From the NCBI GenBank assembly GCA_045125095.1, contig JBGVMW010000096.1, positions 22,848-86,847 on the forward strand: a DNA stretch of 64,000 nt, given 5' to 3'. This DNA comes from JBGVMW01 sp045125095 (GTDB taxonomy: Bacteria > Bacillota > Clostridia > Lachnospirales > Lachnospiraceae). The notes under the pieces were generated by a model. It searched no databases, was not told where the DNA came from, and was given only the letters and a program-made list of their open reading frames with translations. This document shows positions 44,307 through 53,330 of this stretch, in pieces. Each line of letters begins with the position of its first letter. Positions within the stretch are counted from its first letter, which is position 1. A program made the translations under genes and the position numbers.

Positions 44307-45506
44307 TTAGTTCAATTCTTTTAAGAATGCTTCGATTCTATCCATACCTTTTTCAATCTGTGGAATTGAAATTGCATATGATAAGCGAACGTGATCATCG
44401 AAACCAAAATCTCCACAAGGCACTAATGCTACCGCATAATCTGTCAGTAAAATATCTGCCATCTGAATTGTTGTTTCTATCTTTGTTCCCTTGTAGCTCA
44501 TACCTAACACTTCACTACAGTCAATGAAATAATAGAATGCACCCTTTGGTTCTAATGCAGTTACATGTGGCATCTTGCTGATTCTTTCACCCATGTACTT
44601 ACGTCTTTCATCAAATTCTTTCTTCATTGCTTCTACTGTATCCTGAGAACCATTTAATGCTTCTACCGCAGCTTTCTGAGCAATAGAGTTTGGATTAGAA
44701 GTCTGGTGACTCTGTACACTACTCATTAACTTTGCAATTTCAACAGAAGAACCTGTATAACCAATTCTCCATCCCGTCATTGCATATGCCTTTGCAAGAC
44801 CACTGCATGTAATCGTTCTGTCATAGATTTCTTTTCCAAAAGAAGCAATACTGATATGTTCTTCTCCACAATATGTCAGATTTTCATACATTTCATCTGC
44901 TACTACATAAATATCATTCTTTACAACTACATCTGCAATTGCTTTTAATTCCTCTGCTGTATAAATCATACCAGTAGGGTTACTTGGTGTATTTAATACA
45001 AGTGCTTTTGTCTTTGGTGTAATTGCTGCCTGAATCTGCTCCGCAGATACTTTGTATCCCTGTGATTTTTCACCGCGGATAATTACAGGTACACCATCAT
45101 TTAACTTAACAATCTCAGGATAAGTCAACCAGTATGGTGCCGGAATGATAACTTCATCTCCAGGATTTAATAATGCACAAAAAATATTTGATAAACAGTG
45201 CTTACCGCCATTGCTGATTACAATCTGGTTTGGCTGATAATCCAGATTATTAAATCTCTTAAACTTAGCACATATCGCTTCCTTTAATTCATTAATACCA
45301 GAAGCTGGTGTATATTTTGTAAAACCATCATGAATCGCTTTAATTGCTGCATCATTGATATTGTCCGGTGTATTAAAATCTGGTTCTCCCGCACCAAATC
45401 CTACTACATCTACCCCATTTGCCTTCATTTCTTTTGCTTTTGCAGTAATTGCAAGAGTAGAAGAAGGTTTTACTCCCATAGCTTTGTTTGATAATGTCAA
45501 TGACAT
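44307..45506 (-). CDS. Aspartate aminotransferase-like PLP enzyme (class I)
   Basis: 399-residue fold-type I aminotransferase of subgroup I-beta, most often aspartate or prephenate/aspartate aminotransferase in Firmicutes. PLP lysine lies in SGLAKAYAMTGWRIGY near residue 238; NTPSNPTG near 175 and DEMYENL near 205 are the other cofactor contacts. FGAGEPDFNTP at the N-terminus is typical. Exact substrate cannot be told; aromatic amino acid synthesis would fit the nearby aro genes. Start 45506 follows AAGGTGGTGCAGTC. Confidence 0.92.
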   Translation of the reverse strand: MSLTLSNKAMGVKPSSTLAITAKAKEMKANGVDVVGFGAGEPDFNTPDNINDAAIKAIHDGFTKYTPASGINELKEAICAKFKRFNNLDYQPNQIVISNGGKHCLSNIFCALLNPGDEVIIPAPYWLTYPEIVKLNDGVPVIIRGEKSQGYKVSAEQIQAAITPKTKALVLNTPSNPTGMIYTAEELKAIADVVVKNDIYVVADEMYENLTYCGEEHISIASFGKEIYDRTITCSGLAKAYAMTGWRIGYTGSSVEIAKLMSSVQSHQTSNPNSIAQKAAVEALNGSQDTVEAMKKEFDERRKYMGERISKMPHVTALEPKGAFYYFIDCSEVLGMSYKGTKIETTIQMADILLTDYAVALVPCGDFGFDDHVRLSYAISIPQIEKGMDRIEAFLKELN

Positions 45507-45722
45507 GACTGCACCACCTTTATTTTCTCTAATTTCTAACTATATGTGTTACACACAACCTTAGCTATTGTAATATACTTTTTATATTTTTGCAAGTTTC
45601 ATTTTCATTTCTTGCAATTTTTTTCTGTTATTCACGAAAAAATAAGTATTTTCGTTTATTTTTGCATGTTTTTAGCAGTTTTTATCCAGAATCCCAAGGC
45701 ACCTATACCGTTTAACAAACAT

Positions 45723-45785
45723 TATATACTAGGAAATTTCATACATTACGTCATGCAACGGACTGTTGTAATTTCCTAGTATATA
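45723..45785. repeat. Family A hairpin 3, identical to 5268-5330
   Basis: 63 of 63 bases match the copy at 5268-5330, including both 16-base arms. Hairpins 1 and 2 of the family are not present. It begins at the T-tract of the terminator at 45786-45812. Confidence 0.9.
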
Positions 45786-45812
45786 AAAAAAGGCAAGCCT
45801 TTCGCCTGCCTT
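45786..45812 (-). terminator. Terminator of the SleB-like hydrolase gene
   Basis: GGCAGGCGAAAGGCTTGCC then TTTTTTT on the minus strand, 9 bases after the stop. Confidence 0.8.
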
Positions 45813-45820
45813 CATCATAC

Positions 45821-46717
45821 TTATTTTAATGTAAAGAATTCATGTCCTCCACAAGTATATAAATACTGCAAATTCTCATCAAACCATTCCATATTATCCG
45901 GATCTGCATACTTTCGTGCCGCAAAAAATAGTGCATTTTGAGATTCGTCTTCCCCACACAATACCCGTTCCACTGCTTCTACCGTTTCATCTGAAATGGT
46001 AACGGAATAATATCGTCCATCCCTTACTGGTGAAAACTGACTCCTTCCACCGCGCTTATCAAACACAACACCCTCAACGCTGTCCGGGAACAAATCATTC
46101 TCTACTCGATTTAAAACTACATTAGCCACAAGCATTTTGCCTTCCATACTTTCGCCAGTAGCCTCCGCTTCCACAATTCTAAGAAGCGCTTCATAATCTG
46201 CATCATTTAATTCGATTTCTCTTTGCTGCATCTGTTTACTGGATACAAGCTTCACAGAAGCTGTTTCAACAGAAGCAGTATCCTTACTTGCTGCTTTTGT
46301 CTGTTTCTCACGAACCTGTTCTACAAGATCCGCCTCTTCCTTATCAGAAGACGATGCATCTGACACTGTAAACTGAGGACTCTCTACTGTTATTTTTTTT
46401 GAACATTCTACAGCCGCTTCTATATTTATCTGACTAACCTCAATATCCTGTTGTGATGCTCCTGAAAGAAATTGAAATCCTTCAACAACATCTGTTTCCT
46501 CATCTGACGACTCCTGTGTTTCGCTCAGTTTTTCCTGTGTAGACGCTACATGTGCCACATGATTCTTACCTCCGGCACTAAAATCTTTGGAGTTAAATGA
46601 TACGACAGCCACTACAAACATACCAGCCATTACAATTGCACCATTACGATACAGGCTTTTAGCCAAGTGCTTACATATGCCTGCCATACCCCAGAAGATG
46701 GTTTGTAAGGTCTCCAT
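45821..46717 (-). CDS. SleB/CwlJ-type cell wall hydrolase with membrane anchor
   Basis: Predicted lytic transglycosylase/hydrolase of the spore-cortex type. The 298 residues have one membrane helix near the N-terminus (NGAIVMAGMFVVAVVSF), a Ser/Glu/Asp-rich linker of about 130 residues, and the Hydrolase_2 domain: LLRIVEAEATGESMEGKMLVANVVLNRV with the catalytic Glu, then SQFSPVRDGRYYSV and ALFFAARKYADP. I start at 46717 (METLQTIFWG), after GCGAGGCAGAAAA. The upstream gap 46718-47151 is AT-rich; it holds a GGAAACAA...TTGTTTCC hairpin (46765-46797) and otherwise nothing I can name. Confidence 0.85.
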   Translation of the reverse strand: METLQTIFWGMAGICKHLAKSLYRNGAIVMAGMFVVAVVSFNSKDFSAGGKNHVAHVASTQEKLSETQESSDEETDVVEGFQFLSGASQQDIEVSQINIEAAVECSKKITVESPQFTVSDASSSDKEEADLVEQVREKQTKAASKDTASVETASVKLVSSKQMQQREIELNDADYEALLRIVEAEATGESMEGKMLVANVVLNRVENDLFPDSVEGVVFDKRGGRSQFSPVRDGRYYSVTISDETVEAVERVLCGEDESQNALFFAARKYADPDNMEWFDENLQYLYTCGGHEFFTLK

Positions 46718-47122
46718 TTTTCTGCCTCGCTTTCTACATTCTGTTGTCGACATATTGCAATCGTTGGAAACAAGAATTCTGCGCAGTTGTTTCCAAAATT
46801 ACAGACCTGCTTCATTTTTTACAGGACACGTTGCATTATAAAAAATCACATCTTTCATGTCAATAAGTCTCATTTATCTTTGTCATAACTGCTAATAGTT
46901 TTTCATCGCATTTTTTGCATTGGTGCATTTCTCATAAAATATAATGGCAACATATTCTCATTTTTATGCATAAATAATATTGCCCCATATATTTGACATT
47001 TTTATTTTCGTAAACTATTTTTAACATTTTTTAAATATTTATGTATCATACTCTTAATAATTATTCAAAAGTTTGCAACTATATAATAAAAATGTTATGA
47101 TATTACATATTAATGATATTAT

Positions 47123-47136
47123 GCCGCACAAGCGGC
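47123..47136 (+). promoter_or_regulatory. Hairpin just upstream of the AP2-like gene ribosome site
   Basis: GCCGC-ACAA-GCGGC, then GGAATGGAG. Same arrangement as at 43361-43376. Confidence 0.6.
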
Positions 47137-47151
47137 GGAATGGAGATTACA

Positions 47152-47937
47152 ATGCTTCCTGGAGTATATTGTGCACAAAAAAAGGATGGTACCATTTATT
47201 ATCGTGCATCCATTAATTATAAGAATAAACACATTAGTCTTGGCAGTTATGCCACTGAAAAAGAAGCCCATCTCACTTATTTAGAAGCGGCTTCTATTTT
47301 AAATAATATCGACTATTCTATTGATATACTAGCTACAAGACTGCACACACTCTCATTTGAGAAAGCTGTCTGCCTTGTGAATTTTCGTGACAATGGCATG
47401 TATATAAAAACACCGATTTACCTGCAAAAAAAATTTTTTCAATATTATTTATCTCCTACGGAATATTTGATCTTTGACATTGACGACTTATTTTATTATT
47501 CCAGCCATAAAATCATGCGACGCCAGGGGCATTATTTTGTGTCAGACTTTGGTATGCAAGTAACGATTCAAAGCCGTTATGGCATCAAACCATATGCCGT
47601 AGAAGGGCGTGATTATGAATTTATCAATGGTAACTCTTTTGATTATCGATATGAGAACATTCATATTATAAACAAATATGCCGGTGTCATGCAGACAATG
47701 CAAGGCAGCAAAACCGTATACAAGACGCGTATTCATATTCATGGCGATTATGTCGTTGGCATATATCCAACAGAAGAAGAAGCCGCCATTGCTTATAATA
47801 AAGCAATTGACGTCGCGACTGCACAAGGAATCAAAAAAACATTTGTTCCAAATTACATTGAAGATTTATCCCCTTCGACTTATGCAGAGATTTACCACAA
47901 AACAAAAATTTCTTCTAAACTCTATGCATTATCATAA
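47152..47937 (+). CDS. Protein with two AP2-like domains and a degenerate HNH core
   Basis: 261 residues. Residues 3-50 (GVYCAQKKDGTIYYRASINYKNKHISLGSYATEKEA) and 185-235 (GSKTVYKTRIHIHGDYVVGIYPTEEEAAIAYNKA) both look like AP2/ERF-type DNA-binding folds. Between them, GRDYEFINGNSFDYRYENIHIIN resembles the DHINGNxLDNRRxNL stretch of HNH homing endonucleases, but the metal-binding His is replaced. Such AP2-HNH proteins are usually mobile nucleases; this one looks converted to a DNA-binding protein. I start at 47152, 6 bases after GGAG. Flanking repeats (family E and A fragments) follow the stop. Confidence 0.7.
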   Translation: MLPGVYCAQKKDGTIYYRASINYKNKHISLGSYATEKEAHLTYLEAASILNNIDYSIDILATRLHTLSFEKAVCLVNFRDNGMYIKTPIYLQKKFFQYYLSPTEYLIFDIDDLFYYSSHKIMRRQGHYFVSDFGMQVTIQSRYGIKPYAVEGRDYEFINGNSFDYRYENIHIINKYAGVMQTMQGSKTVYKTRIHIHGDYVVGIYPTEEEAAIAYNKAIDVATAQGIKKTFVPNYIEDLSPSTYAEIYHKTKISSKLYALS

Positions 47938-47948
47938 ACATCATATTT

Positions 47949-48010
47949 TTATATACCAGGAAATTAAATAACTGGTATATTCACACAGGGAATTTTTCTG
48001 AGAGTGCATA
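47949..48010. repeat. Palindrome plus family E repeat, copy 2
   Basis: TATATACCAG...CTGGTATAT (47950-47980) overlaps the family E sequence (47968-48008) that also occurs at 42445-42488. Confidence 0.6.
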
Positions 48011-48019
48011 GAAAATTGG

Positions 48020-48089
48020 GCGCGGCAACGCGTGCAAGCATAATAACTAGCTGAATTCGCGAGAGCATGCCTGCACGCTTTGTTCTATA
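48020..48089 (-). repeat. Family A hairpin 1, inverted copy
   Basis: On the minus strand TATAGAACAAAGCGTGCAGG, then GCTCTCGCGAATTC, TTATTATGCTTGCACG and CCGCGC follow the core at 5153-5215 with few changes. It abuts the T-tract of the SH3 gene terminator. Confidence 0.75.
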
Positions 48090-48137
48090 GTAAGAAAAAA
48101 ACCTTAAGCTCTAATGAGCCTAAGGTTTTTTTCTTAC
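48090..48137. terminator. Terminator of the SH3 protein gene
   Basis: A very long palindrome, AGTAAGAAAAAAACCTTA with TAAGGTTTTTTTCTTACT, plus a GCTC/GAGC top. The SH3 gene stop is in its base. Confidence 0.85.
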
Positions 48138-49420
48138 TGTTTTTCAAAAAATTCTGTTTTCACATATCCTTCTGTGCCATTGTAAATAATCTTGCTCCAT
48201 CCGCCTTCATATTCCATCACACAATCAAAGGTGTCTCCCATATAAGCAACACCGATTCTGTCAGAGCTCTCGCTGAGAGCACTTCTAATATTAACAGTTT
48301 CTTTTGCCACAATTTTAAAGGTGTCTGATGTAGAGGTCGTTGCAGAACTTCCACTGCCGCTACCAGCTTGCACAAATTCTGTCTTTACATACCCTTCCGT
48401 TCCTTTGTAATTAATCTTTGTCCATTCTCCCTCGGTTCCCAGTTTTGTAGCTGTTTCCCCTTTTTGTAAAGTTCCAATTGTATCCGCTGTCTGGCTTGGA
48501 TTGTTTCGAACATTTACATTGTCACGAGCAGTAACCGTACCACCTGTACTATCATTTGATGGTGCCTGAGTTGCTTCTGGTACCTGTGTTGGTTCTGGCG
48601 TCTGTGTTGGTTCTGGTGTTTGTGTAACTTCCGGCTGCTGTGTTGGCTCTGGTGTCTGTGTCTCAGCAGGCGCATCTGTAGCCTGCGCTGTCTGCGAACC
48701 ATTCTGAAGTGCTTCTACAAATTCACGCAAGGTAGCATCTGAATCCAACGCCTGTGCATATGCATTTTGAATCTCTTTGCGCAATGCACCTACTTCCTCA
48801 TCTTCTTCACGCATAGTATATACATAAAGCTTTGTATCATCATCCAAATTATTGTAAATATATAAGCTTCCATCTGGCTTTGAACAGATATAGAAGGATA
48901 TTAATCCCGGTGCTAATGTATCAACCCCAACATATTTACCTTCATAACTTACAAAAGCCACATATGAATTTGATTCTATACCGGATTTTACCAATCTAAG
49001 CTTTACATTTTCGTAACTCTCTGTACGCTGGCTCACACTTAATACTTCCTGCTCATCCTCTTCTGTGACCTGATTTAAAATACTCTTTAACACATCCACA
49101 TCATCATTTGCCATTGCAGTAAAATATTGATTTACCAACGTTTCTATTCCTTTATAAACGTCTGTACCATCTTCAATAGTCTGAATTGGTTTTTCATTTA
49201 ATTGTTCACTCAGATTCAATGCATTGCCTGTTGTTGTGTCATTCGCCGTAGTTGTACTTACCACACCTGACGTAGTACTCTTGCTTTCTCCATCCTTACT
49301 ACTATTGCCGGAACCACTTGAAATCTGAATTAAAACAACAATAATGATAACAAAAACAACAGCCCCTGTTAAGTACTTCCAATTCTTCTTAAGTAAATCT
49401 ATAATCTTATTTATATCCAT
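48134..49420 (-). CDS. Membrane-anchored protein with two SH3b domains
   Basis: 428 residues: short cytoplasmic N-terminus, one membrane helix (YLTGAVVFVIIIVVLIQIS, about 15-33), a Ser/Thr linker, a helical extracellular domain with NTF2-like features (IETLVNQYFTAMANDDVDVLKSIL), a Pro/Thr/Glu-rich linker of TPEPTQ repeats (about 265-295), and two bacterial SH3 domains (VTARDNVNVRNNPSQTADTIGTLQKGE; IVAKETVNIRSALSESSDRIGVAYMGD). SH3b domains bind peptidoglycan, so a cell-wall sensor or scaffold is likely. I start at 49420, 9 bases after AGGAG. Confidence 0.85.
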   Translation of the reverse strand: MDINKIIDLLKKNWKYLTGAVVFVIIIVVLIQISSGSGNSSKDGESKSTTSGVVSTTTANDTTTGNALNLSEQLNEKPIQTIEDGTDVYKGIETLVNQYFTAMANDDVDVLKSILNQVTEEDEQEVLSVSQRTESYENVKLRLVKSGIESNSYVAFVSYEGKYVGVDTLAPGLISFYICSKPDGSLYIYNNLDDDTKLYVYTMREEDEEVGALRKEIQNAYAQALDSDATLREFVEALQNGSQTAQATDAPAETQTPEPTQQPEVTQTPEPTQTPEPTQVPEATQAPSNDSTGGTVTARDNVNVRNNPSQTADTIGTLQKGETATKLGTEGEWTKINYKGTEGYVKTEFVQAGSGSGSSATTSTSDTFKIVAKETVNIRSALSESSDRIGVAYMGDTFDCVMEYEGGWSKIIYNGTEGYVKTEFFEKQ

Positions 49421-49503
49421 TGTACATTCTCCTAACATAAATCAAATAAACGAAATTAATAATCTATAACTGTAAAATATTAACACAAAAAAGCGAAAAA
49501 AAT

Positions 49504-49576
49504 TGCATCTGGAGGGAATCGAACCCCCGACACGTGGTACCGGAAACCACTGCTCTATCCACTGAGCTACAGATGC
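49504..49576 (-). tRNA. tRNA-Arg (CCG)
   Basis: Cloverleaf on the minus strand: acceptor GCATCTG/CAGATGC, D arm GCTCAGTGGATAGAGC, anticodon stem GTGGT/ACCAC with loop TTCCGGT (anticodon CCG, reading CGG), T arm with TTCGATT loop, discriminator A. CCA is not encoded. Confidence 0.97.
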
Positions 49577-49677
49577 TAACATATGTTCCTAAAACGTACT
49601 TAAGTATATTAACACAAACAAATGCAAAAATCCAGTACATTTTTTATTAATTCTTTGTAACATTTCTGTACATGCAA

Positions 49678-49737
49678 AATCATATGTACGCTACCCACGC
49701 AAAAGCCAGCTTTTACGCGCATAATGTACATATGATT
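49678..49737. repeat. Long inverted repeat downstream of a DUF5688-like gene
   Basis: AATCATATGTAC pairs with GTACATATGATT; inside lies AAAAGC-CA-GCTTTT. It is 56 bases past the stop at 49794 and may act as terminator/stability element or be another small palindromic repeat. Confidence 0.55.
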
Positions 49738-49793
49738 GCAAAAGAAATTACAATATGACACCAACTATCAGGCAGCAATCTTTGATGCCATCC

Positions 49794-50705
49794 TTAATAA
49801 CGAATCAATGTTTCTGTTTCCTTTGAATAATAATACACGTGGTCAGAGAGTATTTCTTCCGGTTCCACTTGTGTGGCGTTCACCTCTTTTACCATTAATA
49901 GTAATTCCTCCACCCGCATCTCTCCAGTGTCCGGCAACAATATCATTTCGTGAATGCTGCTTGGCAATAAGAAGAAGCTATTCCCTAATGCTCTGGCAAA
50001 ATCACTCAACAACTTCTCGTATAAAATACAGCACGCACCCAGATTCTTATTTATATTGGTTAGTACATACATGCTATCTCCCCTCTGCGTCAGATTCTTA
50101 TGAGCCATCTCCGACAAATCCCAGTCCCCCTCTTCTGCTACAATTTCCATCAAAACATGATCCATATCATACAATGCAGATGGGAGAATAGTCGGCGTAT
50201 TCTTATGTGCAATCTGATACAGTTCATTTGTATTTATGTTCCACGCTTCCATATGCCGATTTGTAATGGGTACCGTAATACTTCTTCCTAAACGACAGTC
50301 CAACATACAGTAAAATACAATCGCTAAATCTTCAAATGGTATATAGGGCATGTCCATCAACCTCTCTGCATTTTTTTCATAGTTCACCAGCTTATACGCA
50401 ATCATTGGCTTCATATACTGAAAATCCAATAATTTTCCAACTGATTGAAAACTTCCCTTTCTGCATGTCTGGTATTGTTGACAGATATGCCATACAATTT
50501 CATCAATCGTCATACCTTTCTGATACGAATCATAATGTTCCTCAAGATAAATTGTTGGTGCAATATTACAATTCTGTTCACGTATACAGATACCATGTAA
50601 TTTTACACCATTGTTCTTAATAACCTCCTCCAATCGCACATCACAATGTTCTAAGTGGTTCTGTACTAATTTCCAAATAACCTCTGTAAACTCTTTAAAA
50701 TCCAT
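49794..50705 (-). CDS. DUF5688-like protein of unknown function
   Basis: 303 residues, soluble, no signal peptide. The N-terminal KNNGVKLHGICIREQNCNIAPTIYLEEHYDSYQKGMTIDEIVWHI pattern is one I recall from Lachnospiraceae proteins called DUF5688, often in many copies per genome; their role is unknown. The C-terminal segment (NSFFLLPSSIHEMILLP) also fits that family. AGGAGAATAT precedes the ATG at 50705, so I prefer it to 50723. It stands alone between tRNA-Arg and aroK. Confidence 0.75.
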   Translation of the reverse strand: MDFKEFTEVIWKLVQNHLEHCDVRLEEVIKNNGVKLHGICIREQNCNIAPTIYLEEHYDSYQKGMTIDEIVWHICQQYQTCRKGSFQSVGKLLDFQYMKPMIAYKLVNYEKNAERLMDMPYIPFEDLAIVFYCMLDCRLGRSITVPITNRHMEAWNINTNELYQIAHKNTPTILPSALYDMDHVLMEIVAEEGDWDLSEMAHKNLTQRGDSMYVLTNINKNLGACCILYEKLLSDFARALGNSFFLLPSSIHEMILLPDTGEMRVEELLLMVKEVNATQVEPEEILSDHVYYYSKETETLIRY

Positions 50706-50788
50706 ATATTCTCCTGTCTTCAAAGGGTAAATCTGAATAAAACGATAATAGAATGTAGCGAATGCTACGTATATATTTTACCACAAGA

Positions 50789-50832
50789 ATAAAAAAATAG
50801 CAAGATATATCAAAATACCTTGCTACTTTTTA
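50789..50832 (-). terminator. aroD-aroK terminator
   Basis: TAGCAAG...CTTGCTA then TTTTTTTATTC on the minus strand, directly after the aroK stop. Confidence 0.85.
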
Positions 50833-51342
50833 TTATTCTAATGCCGAAATTATTTCATTTGCAATTTGCTCAATACTTTTTCCATCTGTAGAAATTCTGA
50901 TATCTGCCGCAGCATCATAGGCATCCTGCCGTTTTGCCATTAACTCTTTGATATATTCCACATTCATATGACCATTCAACACAGGTCTGGAAGTGTTATT
51001 TTTCACACGTTCGTATATAGTTTCCGGTTCAGCAGTAAGTAATACTATCGTTCCCTGTCCTTTCATAACTTCTACATTATGACTTCGAAGAACCGTACCA
51101 CCACCACAAGATATAATGCAACCAGTTTCGCCTTGCAATCGCTCCAGCAAGGCTGTCTCTAATTCACGAAAATGTTCCTCTCCAAACTTGTCAAATATTT
51201 CTGTAATAGGCATTTCCGTTTCTTTGCTGATTACTGCATCCATATCAATTTCTTTCATGCCTGTCTTTTTCTTGAGACAACTTGAAATGCTGGACTTTCC
51301 CACTCCCATGAAACCTATCAGCATTATATTAAATTGAAACAT
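50833..51342 (-). CDS. aroK: Shikimate kinase
   Basis: Phosphorylates shikimate with ATP. The 169 residues show Walker A GFMGVGKSS near residue 11, the DMD motif (KEIDMDAVI) with substrate Asp, the CGGGTV loop near 78 and the lid Arg in NTSRPVL near 115. GAGAGGTTTGGGAA precedes the ATG. It is 32 bases downstream of aroD, so the two form an operon. Confidence 0.95.
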   Translation of the reverse strand: MFQFNIMLIGFMGVGKSSISSCLKKKTGMKEIDMDAVISKETEMPITEIFDKFGEEHFRELETALLERLQGETGCIISCGGGTVLRSHNVEVMKGQGTIVLLTAEPETIYERVKNNTSRPVLNGHMNVEYIKELMAKRQDAYDAAADIRISTDGKSIEQIANEIISALE

Positions 51343-51374
51343 TTCCCAAACCTCTCTTTATTATTTTTCATATG

Positions 51375-52127
51375 TTAGTTATGTAACATTGCCAAGGATG
51401 CTTTCACATCTTCCAATGACATTTGCCCCGGTGCGGATGCCTGTCCATCTAATGCAGCAAATGTAATTGCAGATCCAAAGGTTTCTCCCGCAACACGTGT
51501 AATCTTTCCCAATGCTCCCATAGACATTGTCACAAACGGTACCATTGCATATTGACTCTGCATTTCTTCGGTTGCTGTCAGCATGGTAATCACATCTGCC
51601 GGAGTATTAGGCATAGCCGCAAGCTTTACAATATCAGCGCCTAAATCCTGCATTTCACACAAACGGAACACAATTTCCTTTACTTCCGGTGTTTCCGAAA
51701 AATCATGATTAGAACCAAGAACAAAAGCTCCCTTATCCTTTATTTCTGCAATTAGCATCGATGCAGAAGCTTCGTCTCTTATAATTTCTACATCCACAAC
51801 ATCTGCATAATTTGCAGCCTCACAATTCAAAGCGTAATACTCCGTATTAGATAAATGTGCTTTTCCACCTTCCACAATCGTACGAAATGTAAATATAAGT
51901 GGCTTTTCAGGCAACACTTCACGAAGATCCTTTAACACTTCTATTGTTTTTTGCAGATTCCGCACTTCAGAGTAACAATCCGCTCTCCACTCTATAATAT
52001 CCGCATTGCTATTATTCAAACGTTTCCCCATCTCTAAAATGTCCTGTTTTGTTGCGGCAATAATCGGTACACAAACTTTGGGCTGTCCATCTCCAATTTC
52101 AATTCCTTTCACAGTTACTGTTTTCAC
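51375..52127 (-). CDS. aroD: 3-dehydroquinate dehydratase, type I
   Basis: Converts 3-dehydroquinate to 3-dehydroshikimate via a Schiff base. The 250 residues contain EWRADCYSE near residue 46, LIFTFRT, the catalytic His in SNHDFSETP near 143 and the Schiff-base Lys in DIVKLAAMP near 170. I take GTG at 52127 as the start, since GGAGGAGAAGGAAGC ends directly before it; the ATG at 52187 would add 20 poorly conserved residues. aroE is divergent upstream. Confidence 0.95.
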   Translation of the reverse strand: MKTVTVKGIEIGDGQPKVCVPIIAATKQDILEMGKRLNNSNADIIEWRADCYSEVRNLQKTIEVLKDLREVLPEKPLIFTFRTIVEGGKAHLSNTEYYALNCEAANYADVVDVEIIRDEASASMLIAEIKDKGAFVLGSNHDFSETPEVKEIVFRLCEMQDLGADIVKLAAMPNTPADVITMLTATEEMQSQYAMVPFVTMSMGALGKITRVAGETFGSAITFAALDGQASAPGQMSLEDVKASLAMLHN

Positions 52128-52325
52128 GCTTCCTTCTCCTCCGTCCTGTTTTCTGCTATTCACTGTCATTTTGTGACTATTCAGCACTCCATAATTACGT
52201 CAGTTCTTAGTATAGTATATCGAATTCACTAAGGATATACAAGCAAAATTTGAAACCCATAGACATTTTATTACAGTTTGTGCTATGATAATTCTTAGCA
52301 AATTATATAAAGGAGGATTCCATCC

Positions 52326-53195
52326 ATGGAAAATAAAACGATTACCGGACATACTGGTCTTACAGGGCTGTTAGGTTCCCCTGTATCACACAGCATTTCA
52401 CCGCTCATGCATAACGAAGCGTTTCGTCTCTTAGGATTAGATTATGTATACCTCTGCTTTGATGTTGGCACCGACACTTTAAAAACTGCTGTAGAAGGTT
52501 TAAAGACCATTGGCATCAAAGGTTTTAATTGCACCATGCCTGACAAAAACCTGATGTGCGAGCTATGTGATGATTTATCACCAGCTGCCAGAATGATCGG
52601 TGCAGTCAATACTGTCCTAAACGACAATGGTAAATTAATTGGTTACAATACAGATGGCGTGGGTTACATGCGCTCTGTAACAGATGCTGGTTTTTCCATC
52701 ATTGGCAAAAAAATGACTCTATTAGGTGCCGGTGGTGCTGCAGTCTCTATCTGTACTCAGGCTGCTATAGATGGTGTTTCTTCTATAGATATATACAATC
52801 GTCCTGGCGAAAATTTTAATCGTGCAGTAGCTCTGGCAGATACTTTAAACAAGGAAACCGCCTGCCAGGTATCCGTTCACGAAATCGCTGATGCAACATC
52901 ACTGAACGACAGCATCTCAGAAAGCGCAATTCTTGTAAATGGCACTTCTCTTGGCATGGCTCCAAATACCGATACTTGTCCCATCAACGATGCAAGCGTT
53001 TTCCATTCAGGACTGATTGTATCAGATATTATTTACAATCCAAGAGAAACAAAATTATTGTCTTTAGCAAAAGCACATGGTTGTCCAACCTTTAATGGCT
53101 TATATATGCTTTTATATCAAGGTGCGGAAGCATTCCGAATCTGGACAGGAAAAGACATGCCAGTTGCGCCGATTAAAGAAAAATATTTTTCTTAA
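52326..53195 (+). CDS. aroE: Shikimate dehydrogenase
   Basis: NADP-dependent reduction of 3-dehydroshikimate. The 289 residues begin with the substrate motif GLLGSPVSHSISPLMHNEAF, then CTMPDKNLMCEL with the catalytic Lys/Asp pair region, and the Rossmann GAGGAAVSICTQAA near residue 137. The usual NVTxPxK reads NCTMPDK, an acceptable variant seen in quinate/shikimate dehydrogenase paralogues. AAAGGAGGATTCCATCC precedes the ATG. Divergent from aroD with a 198-base shared regulatory region. Confidence 0.93.
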   Translation: MENKTITGHTGLTGLLGSPVSHSISPLMHNEAFRLLGLDYVYLCFDVGTDTLKTAVEGLKTIGIKGFNCTMPDKNLMCELCDDLSPAARMIGAVNTVLNDNGKLIGYNTDGVGYMRSVTDAGFSIIGKKMTLLGAGGAAVSICTQAAIDGVSSIDIYNRPGENFNRAVALADTLNKETACQVSVHEIADATSLNDSISESAILVNGTSLGMAPNTDTCPINDASVFHSGLIVSDIIYNPRETKLLSLAKAHGCPTFNGLYMLLYQGAEAFRIWTGKDMPVAPIKEKYFS

Positions 53196-53293
53196 GATGC
53201 GATCTACATATAAAGACATGCTCTTATTGGAATAGAAATTAATTTTTTTGTACAGACTAGTACTTTGTAATTGAAAGATTTTCTATGTTGACA

Positions 53294-53317
53294 TGCCACA
53301 AAGCATACATTGTGGCA
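53294..53317 (+). promoter_or_regulatory. Hairpin just upstream of a strong ribosome site
   Basis: TGCCACAA...TTGTGGCA with an 8-base loop, then GAAGGAGG. Part of the same leader pattern as at 6900, 43361 and 47123. Confidence 0.65.
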
Positions 53318-53330
53318 GAAGGAGGTTTGT

